Notes under the pieces: generated by a model
Database searches by the model: none
Told to the model about the DNA's origin: nothing
What the model saw: only the letters and a program-made list of their open reading frames with translations
Translations under genes and position numbers: made by a program
Part shown: piece after piece, positions 1 through 7,219 of the stretch
Layout of the letters: every line of letters starts with the position of its first letter
How positions within the stretch are numbered: the stretch's first letter is position 1
NCBI RefSeq assembly: GCF_034009455.1
Contig: NZ_CP125380.1
Span: 5,159,501-5,223,500 of the forward strand
DNA: 64,000 bases
Source: Pseudomonas sp. P5_109
Lineage (GTDB): Bacteria; Pseudomonadota; Gammaproteobacteria; Pseudomonadales; Pseudomonadaceae
Direction: 5' to 3'

Positions 1-437
1 GCCAGGACCTGGACCTGTCCATCGTGACCCGCGAACCGGGCAGCGAAATCGGCCAGTTGCTGCGCAAGGAGCGTTTTGTCTGGGCCGAGGCGCAATGCTA
101 TAGCGCCCACGAGCAGACGCCGCTGCCGCTGGCGATGTTCAACAGTGACTGCTTCTGCCGCCAGTGGGCCTGCAATGCCCTGGATGCCCGGGGGCGCGAT
201 TACCGGGTGGCGTATAACAGCGACAGCCTGTCGGCGATCATGGCGGTAGTCAGCGCCGGGCTGGCGGTCACCGCGCAGCTTGAAAGCCTGATCACCGCGG
301 ACATGCGCATCCTCGGCGAGGCCGAAGATCTGCCGCTACTGCCCGAGGCCAGCATCATGCTCGTGCGTAATCTGCATAACCCGTCGCCGATCACCGAGTG
401 CCTGGCCGAACACATCATCGACGGCTTCAAACTTTGA
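1..437 (+). CDS. LysR-family regulator, C-terminal part (start lies before the window)
   Basis: The reading frame is open from base 3 to the TGA at 435-437, so only about 144 C-terminal residues are visible. They look like the effector-binding (type 2 periplasmic-binding-like) half of a LysR regulator: a conserved run around 'SAIMAVVSAGLAVTAQ' (the typical segment before the final beta strands), followed by a short variable tail. The helix-turn-helix is outside the window. A GTG at 24 could be taken for a start but would leave a domain fragment, so it is rejected. The gene converges with the TauE/SafE exporter and the two ends overlap by 11 bases. The effector and targets cannot be inferred. 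Confidence 0.75.
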   Translation, partial: QDLDLSIVTREPGSEIGQLLRKERFVWAEAQCYSAHEQTPLPLAMFNSDCFCRQWACNALDARGRDYRVAYNSDSLSAIMAVVSAGLAVTAQLESLITADMRILGEAEDLPLLPEASIMLVRNLHNPSPITECLAEHIIDGFKL

Positions 438-1176
438 AGGCGAGCATCACCGCACAAAACACCAGGAATCCGCAAAACAGCCCGCGCAGCAGTCGCTCTG
501 GCAGTGCGTGGGCAACCTTCACGCCCCAACTGATGCTCATCAGCCCACCGATCGCCAAGGGTAGGCCGATCACCCAGTCGACCTGATGGTGCACAGCATA
601 AGTCACCAGCGTCACCCCTGTGCTCGGCAAGGCCAGCGCCAACGACAACCCCTGCGCAACCACCTGACTGGTGCCGAACAGACTGGTCAACACCGGTGTC
701 GCCACCACCGCGCCCCCCACGCCGAACAACCCGCCCATTGTGCCTGATGCCGCACCGAGCACGCCCAGCCAGGGCCATGAGTAGTTCATCTGCGAAGCCG
801 CCGGGGCGCTGGCGGCGAACATGCGAACGAGGTTGTACGCCGACAGTGCGATGAGAAACGCGACAAAGCCTATACGCATGGTTTGCGCATCGATGCCCAC
901 CGCCCAGATCGATCCGAGCCAGGCGAAGCAGAACCCCATACTGGCCAGCGGTAAGGCGTGGCGCAGTTCGATCCGGTTGCGCTGATGGTAGCGCCACAGC
1001 GCCAGCATCACGTTCGGCACTACCATCACCAACGCCGTGCCTTGGGCAATTTGCTGATCTAGCCCGAACAGCACGCCCAACAGCGGAATGGCAATCAGGC
1101 CGCCGCCGATGCCAAACAATCCGCCAAGCGTGCCCAAGGCAGCGCCGAACACCAGGTACGTCAAGAACTCAATCAC
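427..1176 (-). CDS. Sulfite exporter TauE/SafE family membrane protein
   Basis: A 249-residue, almost wholly hydrophobic protein with the internal duplication typical of TauE/SafE transporters: 'GGLFGIGGG' near residue 18 and 'GGLFGVGGA' near residue 148, each followed by 'PLL' or 'PVL'. About eight membrane segments can be drawn. Family members export sulfite, sulfoacetate or other organosulfur anions across the inner membrane; the substrate here is unknown. The gene converges with the upstream LysR fragment and diverges from the intact LysR gene at 1288, which is the usual arrangement for a regulator of its neighbour, but that link is inference. Confidence 0.85.
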   Translation of the reverse strand: MIEFLTYLVFGAALGTLGGLFGIGGGLIAIPLLGVLFGLDQQIAQGTALVMVVPNVMLALWRYHQRNRIELRHALPLASMGFCFAWLGSIWAVGIDAQTMRIGFVAFLIALSAYNLVRMFAASAPAASQMNYSWPWLGVLGAASGTMGGLFGVGGAVVATPVLTSLFGTSQVVAQGLSLALALPSTGVTLVTYAVHHQVDWVIGLPLAIGGLMSISWGVKVAHALPERLLRGLFCGFLVFCAVMLAFKV

Positions 1177-1287
1177 AGCATTTTCCCCGTTACCGTCAGG
1201 ACTTTGATCCTACGCAGTTGCTGCTGGCGCGGAAACGCACAGCAACGCACAATGGCTTTGCCAAACTCGCACAAGCACAAACCTGCC

Positions 1288-2244
1288 ATGAACCCCAATC
1301 AACTGACCGACCAACTGGTTTTGTTCCTCGACGTGCTGGAAACCGGCAGTTTTTCTGCCGCCTCGCGCCGTCATCCGCTGACCCCTTCGGCCGTGGCTCG
1401 GCGGATCGACAACCTGGAAAACGCGGTCGGCAGTCAGTTGTTCATCCGCAGCACCCATGCGGTACGCGCCACCCCGGCGGGATTGGCCTTTGCCGAACGA
1501 GCACGGCGGATCGTCGCCGAGTTGCGCCTGGCCCGGGCTGAGGCGGTGTCTTTGAGTAGCGCGCCGGAAGGTCTGATCCGTATCGATGCGCCGGCAGCCT
1601 TTGGGCGCCGGCACCTGGCACCGGTGATTGCCGATTTCCTCATGCTCTATCCGGGGCTCGATGTGCAACTGCACCTGATCGACAGCTTCGTCGACATGCA
1701 GGGCCTGAACCTCGGCAAGGTCGATCTGGTGCTGCGCGCCGGACAATTGGCCGACACCCGACTGGTGGCCACGCCACTGGCGAGCATGGTCCGTATCGCC
1801 TGCGCCAGCCCTGATTATTTGCGGCGTCGCGGCGTGCCGACGGAGCCGTCACAACTGATTGAACACGACGGACTCGACTGGGATGGCCTGGCGCCGCCCT
1901 TCGCCTGGCGTTTCGAACGGGACGGGCAAATGCAGTTGCACCGGCCGGCGCGGGTCCGCATGAGCGCCAACAATGCCGAGGCCCTGGTCTGCGGCGCATT
2001 GGCCGGGCTGGGTATCGCGCACCTGCCGACCTGGCTGGCCAGCGAGTACCTGTTGCGCGGTGAATTGCTGCCACTGTTCTGCGACAGCGGCCTGCCGAAA
2101 CCGGAAAGCGCCGGCATCTATGCCTTGCGCCTGGAACAGCAACCCAACTCCCGCAGTCGTTTACTGCTGGAGTACCTGAAAACCCGCTTCAGCCCGGTGC
2201 CGCCCTGGGATCTGCTGCTGCAAACCCATTTGCAACGGCACTGA
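1288..2244 (+). CDS. LysR-family transcriptional regulator
   Basis: About 318 residues from the chosen ATG at 1288 ('MNPNQLTDQL'). The frame is open further upstream (ATGs at 1204 and 1252), but LysR proteins start about 15-20 residues before the helix-turn-helix, here the stretch around 'GSFSAASRRHPLTPSAVARR', which supports the later start. The C-terminal effector domain shows 'GLGIAHLPTWLASE'. This resembles the LysR subgroup that acts as a local repressor or activator of a divergent transporter or oxidoreductase gene. It is divergent from the TauE/SafE exporter with about 110 bases between starts, so that gene is its likeliest target. Confidence 0.85.
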   Translation: MNPNQLTDQLVLFLDVLETGSFSAASRRHPLTPSAVARRIDNLENAVGSQLFIRSTHAVRATPAGLAFAERARRIVAELRLARAEAVSLSSAPEGLIRIDAPAAFGRRHLAPVIADFLMLYPGLDVQLHLIDSFVDMQGLNLGKVDLVLRAGQLADTRLVATPLASMVRIACASPDYLRRRGVPTEPSQLIEHDGLDWDGLAPPFAWRFERDGQMQLHRPARVRMSANNAEALVCGALAGLGIAHLPTWLASEYLLRGELLPLFCDSGLPKPESAGIYALRLEQQPNSRSRLLLEYLKTRFSPVPPWDLLLQTHLQRH

Positions 2245-2311
2245 TCAAAATTATCTGGCGCATTAAAGATTCGCCCGCTAGATTTCAGAGATCACAGATA
2301 AAGGCTTCGAC

Positions 2312-2773
2312 ATGACCACCGAGCGCAACACCCCGGACAACTGCGACAACCTGCTGCTGGATAATCAGGCCTGCTTCGCCCTGCATTCCACTTCGCTGAT
2401 GATGACCAAGGTCTACAAGCCCTTGCTGCAAGCGCTGGGCCTGACCTACCCGCAATACCTGGCGATGATGGTGTTGTGGGAACGGGACGGTTTGACCGTA
2501 GGCGAAATCAGCACGCGATTGCTGACCGATCCTGGCTCGTTGACGCCGCTGCTCAAGCGCCTGGAAGCCGAAGGCCTGCTCAGCCGTACCCGCAGCCGCG
2601 AAGATGAACGGGTGGTGATCGTCGAACTCACCGAACAGGGCCGGGCATTGCGCGACAAGGCCCGGGATGTGCCCCAGTGCATCCTCGGCGCCAGCGGGAT
2701 GACCGTGGAGCGCCTGCAAAAACTGCAAGCAGAGCTGCAAGAGCTGCGTCGTCACCTGCAAGACAGCCTGTAA
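2312..2773 (+). CDS. ohrR: Organic hydroperoxide sensor/repressor OhrR (MarR family)
   Basis: A 153-residue MarR-type winged-helix protein. The N-terminal 'LLLDNQACFALHS' places the reactive cysteine at Cys21, and a second cysteine at Cys123 fits the two-cysteine OhrR class, in which peroxide oxidation forms a disulfide and releases DNA. 'LTYPQYLAMMVLWE' and the wing 'RTRSREDERVV' are OhrR-like. OhrR normally represses the adjacent ohr gene; here ohr lies 2.2 kb downstream because an insertion element and a REP array occupy the gap. The start at 2312 follows 'aaaggcttcgac', a weak ribosome site, but gives the expected family length. Confidence 0.92.
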   Translation: MTTERNTPDNCDNLLLDNQACFALHSTSLMMTKVYKPLLQALGLTYPQYLAMMVLWERDGLTVGEISTRLLTDPGSLTPLLKRLEAEGLLSRTRSREDERVVIVELTEQGRALRDKARDVPQCILGASGMTVERLQKLQAELQELRRHLQDSL

Positions 2774-2799
2774 TTTCAAGACCACCACAAAACCCTTGT

Positions 2800-2853
2800 G
2801 GGAGAAACTGTCTTCACCATGACACTCCGCCATCGCTGGCAAGCCAGCTCCTA
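2800..2853 (+). repeat. REP-type sequence split by the insertion element
   Basis: The run 'catcgctggcaagccagc' followed by 'tccta' up to 2853 is one half of a REP palindrome. The same words recur intact in the array at 4292-4714, where 'ctccta' is followed directly by 'cagggg'. Here that continuation is found only after the insertion element, at 4292, so the REP was the insertion target. Confidence 0.8.
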
Positions 2854-2856
2854 TGT

Positions 2857-2868
2857 ATGGACTCGCCC
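2857..2868. repeat. Left subterminal inverted repeat of IS110 copy A
   Basis: 'atggactcgccc' at 2857-2868 is the exact reverse complement of 4273-4284. A third copy in the same orientation as this one overlaps the transposase start codon at 4208-4219. Confidence 0.85.
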
Positions 2869-2924
2869 CCACTGTCTACCCGCTTTTGAAAAACCGCTGC
2901 CCCGTTGCATCTATGTATTAGGCC

Positions 2925-3060
2925 TATTCGTGGAAGCCGTCTTCGGCTTCTGGCCAAAATTGGAAAAGCTCGTGGTATGCCGATTACAGTCAGGCCTCGA
3001 AGGCCAGTAGGAGCTTAGGCATCAATCCACGCCGGTCTTACCTGGGGTCAATTTTTTTCA
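2925..3060 (-). ncRNA. Candidate bridge RNA (seekRNA) of IS110 copy A
   Basis: Non-coding segment downstream of the transposase, read on the transposase strand. In 5' to 3' order on that strand I see: CCCCAG (3047-3042), which matches the element's right-hand target flank 'cagggg' at 5 of 6 positions; AGCTCCTA (3015-3008), identical to the left target flank; a hairpin with arms GGCCT/AGGCC (3005-2993); CATAC (2979-2975), matching the left terminus; CCAATT (2963-2958), matching the right terminus; and a hairpin with 7-bp arms GAAGCCG/CGGCTTC (2950-2933). This is the order target loop then donor loop, with the strand senses known for IS110 bridge RNAs. The RNA ends are guesses and no promoter was defined. 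Confidence 0.5.
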
Positions 3061-3105
3061 GCAGAGGGTCAGACGGTTAGTACCTCGGTGGCAGAACTCT
3101 GTCGC

Positions 3106-4209
3106 TCAGTGGCCCATCGTCGCTGGCTGGCCATCACCCGCGTGGCGACGATAAGTCTGGTCATTCTGTAGAAGCACCCAGACGATTCGCAGGTTGCGGT
3201 TGGCTAGCCTGATCGCAGCCTCCTTGCGGCCCAACCGGCTCATCCAGTGCAACAAGCGGCGGTCATCGGGTTGCTGGGAATCAGGTCGTAGTTGTTGCAG
3301 CACCGCATGGGCCCCCTGGATCATCAGGCTGCGTAAATAAGCATCACCTCGCTTGGTCATGCCCCCCAACCGGACCGTCTCCCCGCTGCTGTGCTGGTCA
3401 GGCACCATGCCAAAGTACGCGGCAAACTTGCGGGCATTGGGAAAGCGCTCAGGCTTGGTTTCCTTGGCCACCAGTGCCGTGGCAGTGACCGGGCCGATGC
3501 CGCGTACAGTCATTAGCCGCTTCGCCGTCATGTCAGCGTTGGCGGCCACTTCCAGGCGTCCCGTCAGTACGCTGATGCGCTCGCCCAAATGGCGCCACTC
3601 GGCCAACAGTTCGTCGATCAGCTCACGCAGCAGGCCCGGCACCGGCTGGGTGGCATCTTCCAGCACCCGCGGGATTTTCTGGCTGATCGCAACATCGCCC
3701 TGTGCCAAGGCTACGCCGTGCTCAAGCAGCAGGCCGCGCATCTGATTACTGAGGGCCGTGCGTCGACGCACATAGCCCTGGCGGGCGCGATGCAACGCCT
3801 GCATTGCCAGCGCCGCAACGCTTTTGACCGGTACTGCGCAGATTTTTTCATCGCGATTGGCCCGCAGAATCGCCAGCGCATCGTTGCGATCATTTTTAGG
3901 CCCGCTGCGATGTGTGGCCACCAAACCGGCTGGAAGAATCCGCACCGGATTACCTTGCTCTTGCAGCTGCCGGGCCCAGGCCTGGGCACCCGGACCGGTC
4001 TCCATCAAAACCACGACATGCGCCGGCAACTGTCGGAGAAAATCATAAAACGCCTCGCGCGACTTGATCCGCTGCTCGTAGCGCACCTGGCCGAGGATAT
4101 CTTCACCGGCGACCTGAAAGACCTGTTTGGCCAAGTCGACCGCCAAGGTTGTGCAGGCCGACAAATTGGAAGAAGACACGGATTGATCAAACGAACTATG
4201 ATTTTTCAT
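3106..4209 (-). CDS. IS110-family transposase (recombinase)
   Basis: A 367-residue recombinase. The N-terminal RuvC-like DEDD domain shows 'TLAVDLAKQVFQVAGED' (first Asp), 'VVLMETGPGAQAW' (Glu) and 'PKNDRNDALAIL' (paired Asp). The C-terminal transposase_20 domain shows 'VRGIGPVTATALVAKE' (a helix-hairpin-helix-like stretch), 'FAAYFGMVPDQHSSGE', carrying the probable catalytic serine, and 'MTKRGDAYLRSLMIQGAHA'. Length is about normal for the family. The ATG (4209-4207) lies inside a third copy of the inverted-repeat sequence. IS110 enzymes use a Ser/DEDD mechanism guided by a structured RNA from the element's non-coding end; here that end is downstream of the gene. Confidence 0.95.
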   Translation of the reverse strand: MKNHSSFDQSVSSSNLSACTTLAVDLAKQVFQVAGEDILGQVRYEQRIKSREAFYDFLRQLPAHVVVLMETGPGAQAWARQLQEQGNPVRILPAGLVATHRSGPKNDRNDALAILRANRDEKICAVPVKSVAALAMQALHRARQGYVRRRTALSNQMRGLLLEHGVALAQGDVAISQKIPRVLEDATQPVPGLLRELIDELLAEWRHLGERISVLTGRLEVAANADMTAKRLMTVRGIGPVTATALVAKETKPERFPNARKFAAYFGMVPDQHSSGETVRLGGMTKRGDAYLRSLMIQGAHAVLQQLRPDSQQPDDRRLLHWMSRLGRKEAAIRLANRNLRIVWVLLQNDQTYRRHAGDGQPATMGH

Positions 4210-4284
4210 GGACTCGCCCTCGCTGTCGTTGGCTGTTTAGACTGCCACCGTGGCGCATTGACGCCTCGGCTTGGGCGAGTCCAT
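4208..4284 (-). other. Potential hairpin covering the transposase start codon
   Basis: An internal 'atggactcgccc' (4208-4219) is a perfect reverse complement of the right terminal repeat (4273-4284), giving a 12-bp stem with a 53-base loop. The complement of the transposase ATG (4207-4209) overlaps the base of the stem, so a transcript reading in from outside could hide the start codon. This is read directly from the sequence; any role in silencing the transposase is inference. Confidence 0.5.
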
Positions 4285-4291
4285 CCAATTA

Positions 4292-4714
4292 CAGGGGATT
4301 GCCGCCAGGCACAAATCCGGGAGCACCCAATAATCCTGTGGGAGCGGGCTTGCTCGCGAAGAGGCCGGCATAGCTAACATTTACTTCGCCTGACACTCCG
4401 CCATCGCTGGCAAGCTCCTACAGGGGATTGCCGCCAGGCACAAATCCGGGAGCACCCAATAATCCTGTGGGAGCGGGCTTGCTCGCGAATAGGCCGGCAC
4501 AGCCAACATTTACTTCGCCTGACACTCCACCATCGCTGGCAAGCCAGCTCCTACAGGGGATTGCCGCCAGGCACAAATCCGGGAGCACCCAATAATCCTG
4601 TGGGAGCGGGCTTGCTCGCGAAGAGGCCGGCACAGCCAACATTTACTTCGCCTGACACTCAGCCATCGCTGGCAAGCCAGCTCCTACAGGGGATTGCCGC
4701 CAGGCACAAATCCC
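4292..4714. repeat. Tandem REP array, three units plus a partial fourth
   Basis: A unit of 129-133 bases is repeated at 4292-4420, 4421-4553 and 4554-4686, with a truncated fourth copy from 4687 to about 4714. Each unit starts 'caggggattgccgccagg', holds a classical REP ('gtgggagcgggcttgctc' and following bases), and ends in 'catcgctggcaag...ctccta'. Unit 1 lacks four bases ('ccag') near its end. Each unit junction recreates 'ctccta/cagggg', the exact site in which the insertion element at 2854-4291 sits, so the array offers three further unoccupied targets. The near-identity of the units points to recent tandem amplification. Confidence 0.9.
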
Positions 4715-4848
4715 GCTCCCACATTTGTTTTGGGTCGCGCTAAAGAACCCGATTCTCCCCTTCCTGAAAATTCGCCTGTAAAACCTCACCCCCTCAGCCA
4801 ATCCTGTTCAACCGTTCGTCCGTTCTTGTAAATTCATTTTATTTTTAT

Positions 4849-4918
4849 ATTGCGCACTAAATATTAGCGCGATACATTTACCTCGCACTTACTTAGCGCG
4901 CAAACATTTAGCGCAAAA
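4849..4918 (+). promoter_or_regulatory. Probable ohr promoter/operator region with two OhrR-like palindromes
   Basis: An AT-rich stretch before ohr holds two imperfect inverted repeats built on GCGC/TTAGCGC: 'tgcgcactaaatattagcgc' (4851-4870) and 'ttagcgcgcaaacatttagc' (4893-4912, continuing gcaa to 4916). OhrR operators are AT-rich palindromes close to the ohr start, so these are candidate OhrR sites. Both are intact and lie downstream of the insertion and REP array. Confidence 0.45.
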
Positions 4919-4946
4919 CAACCCAATCCTGAACGAGGCTTTCACC

Positions 4947-5366
4947 ATGCAAACTCTCTACACCGCGATCGCAACTTCCACCGGTGGCCGTGACGGTCGT
5001 GCGGTTTCCAGCGACAACATCCTCGACGTCAAGCTCGCCACCCCGAAAGAACTCGGCGGTGCCGGCGGTGCAGCCACCAACCCTGAGCAACTGTTCGCCG
5101 CCGGTTACTCCGCCTGCTTTATCGGCGCCCTGAAATTCGTGGCCAGCCAGACCCAGCGCAGCATCCCCAATGACGCATCGATCACCGCCCACGTCGGCAT
5201 TGGCCAGATCCCTGGCGGCTTCGGCCTGGATATCGGCCTGCACGTCAGCCTGCCGGGTCTTGAACAAGCCGATGCACAAGCACTGGTCGAAGGAGCCCAC
5301 CAGGTCTGCCCGTACTCCAACGCCACCCGTGGCAACGTCGATGTGCGTCTGCACGTAACCGTCTAA
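4947..5366 (+). CDS. ohr: Organic hydroperoxide resistance protein Ohr
   Basis: A 139-residue thiol peroxidase of the OsmC/Ohr family, which reduces organic and fatty-acid hydroperoxides in the cytoplasm using lipoylated proteins. The peroxidatic cysteine is Cys57 in 'GYSACFIGAL' and the resolving cysteine is Cys121 in 'HQVCPYSNATRGN'; Arg18 and Glu47 ('NPEQLF') correspond to the residues that polarise the catalytic cysteine. Length is normal. The start follows 'gaacgaggctttcacc' with a GAGG ribosome site. A secreted alpha/beta hydrolase gene follows after 34 bases, suggesting one transcript. Confidence 0.96.
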   Translation: MQTLYTAIATSTGGRDGRAVSSDNILDVKLATPKELGGAGGAATNPEQLFAAGYSACFIGALKFVASQTQRSIPNDASITAHVGIGQIPGGFGLDIGLHVSLPGLEQADAQALVEGAHQVCPYSNATRGNVDVRLHVTV

Positions 5367-5400
5367 GCGCTGACTACCCAGGCCCGAACAGGAAACGAAC

Positions 5401-6417
5401 ATGAACACCTTCAGCAAAGTCTTGACCGGTACCCTTCTCGCCTTGTCCATCAGCAACGCGATTGCAGGAAACGGCGTTGAACACAACACCCAGGCATTCC
5501 TCGACGCGCTGAACGCCGGCACCGGCAAGCCGATGGAACAAATGACGCCCGCCGAAGCCCGCGCCGTTCTGGTAGGCGCGCAGGCTGGGGTGAAGCTGAC
5601 GCTGCCAAAAGCCGATGTCAGCCAGAAGACCATCCAAGTGGATGGCCAGCCGATCAGCTTGACCATCGTCCGGCCGGCCGGGGCCAAGGGCGAGCTGCCG
5701 GTGTTCATGTTCTTCCATGGTGGTGGTTGGGTTCTGGGGGACTTCCCGACCCACGAACGACTGGTTCGAGACCTGGTGACGGGTTCGGGTGCAGCGGCCG
5801 TGTTCGTGAACTACACGCCGTCGCCGGAAGCGCATTACCCGGTAGCGATCAACCAGGCTTACGCCGCGACCCGATGGGTGGCCGAGCACGGTAAAGAGAT
5901 CAACGTCGATGGCAAGCGCCTCGCGGTAGCCGGCAACAGTGTCGGCGGCAACATGGCGGCAGTGGTAGCGCTGATGGCCAAGGACAAGGGCACGCCCGCC
6001 ATCAAGTTCCAGGTGCTGTTGTGGCCGGTGACTGATGCCAACTTTGAAACCGCGTCCTACAACCAGTTCGCCGAAGGGCACTTCCTCAGCAAAAACATGA
6101 TGAAGTGGTTCTGGGACAACTACACCACTGACGCCAATCAGCGCAACGAGATCTACGCCTCGCCCCTGCGTGCGACCACCGCCCAGTTGAAAGGATTGCC
6201 TCCAGCGCTGGTGCAGACCGCCGGTGCCGACGTGTTGCGCGACGAAGGCGAGGCCTACGCCCGCAAACTCGACGAAGCCGGTGTGCCGGTGACCTCGGTT
6301 CGCTACAACGGCATGATCCACGACTACGGTTTGCTCAACGTGGTGAGCCAGGTGCCAGCGGTGCGTTCGGCGATGTTGCAGGCATCTGAAGAGCTGAAAC
6401 AACACCTGAAGAAGTAA
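5401..6417 (+). CDS. Secreted alpha/beta hydrolase (HSL-type esterase)
   Basis: A 338-residue protein with a Sec signal peptide (cleavage after 'SNAIA', about residue 22). The hormone-sensitive-lipase signature 'FFHGGGWVLGD' (oxyanion hole, residues 105-115) precedes the nucleophile motif 'GNSVGG' (Ser180); Asp277 in 'GADVLRDEG' and His307 in 'MIHDYG' complete the triad. The protein should act in the periplasm or outside the cell on short ester substrates. It starts 34 bases after ohr with an 'aggaaacgaac' ribosome site, so it probably belongs to the peroxide-responsive transcript; a role in releasing oxidised acyl groups would be speculation. Confidence 0.88.
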   Translation: MNTFSKVLTGTLLALSISNAIAGNGVEHNTQAFLDALNAGTGKPMEQMTPAEARAVLVGAQAGVKLTLPKADVSQKTIQVDGQPISLTIVRPAGAKGELPVFMFFHGGGWVLGDFPTHERLVRDLVTGSGAAAVFVNYTPSPEAHYPVAINQAYAATRWVAEHGKEINVDGKRLAVAGNSVGGNMAAVVALMAKDKGTPAIKFQVLLWPVTDANFETASYNQFAEGHFLSKNMMKWFWDNYTTDANQRNEIYASPLRATTAQLKGLPPALVQTAGADVLRDEGEAYARKLDEAGVPVTSVRYNGMIHDYGLLNVVSQVPAVRSAMLQASEELKQHLKK

Positions 6418-6428
6418 CAACGCCCCAC

Positions 6429-6535
6429 CCTGTAGGAGCGAGCTTGCTCGCGATGGACTTGAAGGCGACGCGTTTCATCAGGCAATACGCGTTATCGTTA
6501 ACCTCCATCGCGAGCAAGCTCGCTCCTACAGGGGG
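6429..6535. repeat. Inverted REP pair
   Basis: 'ctgtaggagcgagcttgctc' with following 'gcgatgga', and its reverse complement starting at 6503, form a REP pair in the gap between the esterase gene and efp. Arms are about 30 bases and nearly perfect. Confidence 0.9.
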
Positions 6536-6553
6536 GCGTGTTCCGACAGGCAC

Positions 6554-6585
6554 AAAAAAGCCCGACTCAATGGTCGGGCTTTTTC
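6554..6585. terminator. Bidirectional rho-independent terminator
   Basis: Stem 'aagcccgac' / 'gtcgggctt' with loop 'tcaatg', an A-run before it and a T-run after it. It can serve both the esterase gene (plus) and efp (minus), which converge here. Confidence 0.9.
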
Positions 6586-6601
6586 ATTACTCAAGCAGTG
6601 C

Positions 6602-7171
6602 TTATTTAGCACGGCCTTTGTAGGAACCGCCTTCGCGGGTATCGATCTCGATCATGTCGCCGATTTCGATGAAGTCAGCAACCGACAGCTCGGTACCGTT
6701 CTTCAGTTTGGCAGGCTTCATTACCTTGCCGGAAGTGTCGCCGCGAGCGGAACCTTCGGTGTAGTCAACCTGACGCACGATGGTGGTCGGCAGCTCTACG
6801 GAAACCAGACGCTCTTCGAAGAAGATCGCTTCGCAAACATCGGTCATGCCTTCTTCAACGAAAGGCAGAACGGCTTCGATGTCTTCAGCGTTCAGCTCGT
6901 ACATGGTGTAGTCGGTGGTGTCCATGAACGTGTAGGTGTCGCCGCTAATGAAGGACAGGGTCGCTTCTTTGCGGTCGAGGATTACGTCGTCCAGTTTGTC
7001 GTCGGCGCTGTAAACGATCTCGGTCTTGTAACCGGTCAGCAGGTTCTTCAGCTTGGTCTTCATGATCGCGCTGTTACGACCGGACTTGGTGAATTCAGCT
7101 TTCTGAACCAGCCAAGGATCGTTTTCGAGACGAATCACGGTCCCGGGTTTCAGTTCTTTACCAGTTTTCAT
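6602..7171 (-). CDS. efp: Translation elongation factor P
   Basis: A 189-residue EF-P: N-terminal KOW-like domain ('[18 protein letters not shown]'), two OB-fold domains, and the C-terminal signature region '[15 protein letters not shown]'. EF-P enters the ribosomal E site and relieves stalling at polyproline runs. The loop residue at position 32 is arginine ('KSGRNSA'), the residue rhamnosylated in pseudomonads, rather than the lysine modified in enterobacteria; the modifying enzyme gene earP lies immediately upstream in the same direction. A terminator lies just past the stop. Confidence 0.97.
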   Translation of the reverse strand: MKTGKELKPGTVIRLENDPWLVQKAEFTKSGRNSAIMKTKLKNLLTGYKTEIVYSADDKLDDVILDRKEATLSFISGDTYTFMDTTDYTMYELNAEDIEAVLPFVEEGMTDVCEAIFFEERLVSVELPTTIVRQVDYTEGSARGDTSGKVMKPAKLKNGTELSVADFIEIGDMIEIDTREGGSYKGRAK

Positions 7172-7219
7172 TGCGAATATCCGAATTTGGATGGGATTTA
7201 CAAAAATCTAGGCCGCGTA

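Larger units (their letters stand above)
2854..4291 (-). mobile_element. IS110-family (IS1111-like) insertion sequence, copy A, intact
   Basis: A 1,438-bp element defined by comparison with copy B (18081-19518): the two are identical except for six single-base differences I could find, and both end at the same bases. Subterminal 12-bp inverted repeats are 'atggactcgccc' (2857-2868) and 'gggcgagtccat' (4273-4284). The transposase is on the minus strand, with a long 252-base non-coding end downstream of it and only 82 bases upstream; inverted repeats plus the long downstream end are the IS1111-like layout. The insertion splits a REP at 'ctccta/cagggg', and no target duplication longer than one or two bases is visible. 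Orientation is given by the transposase. Confidence 0.9.

Noticed and set aside
4292..4714. CRISPR array
   Set aside because: Units are 129-133 bases, nearly identical throughout, with no repeat/spacer alternation and no cas genes; they are REP units.
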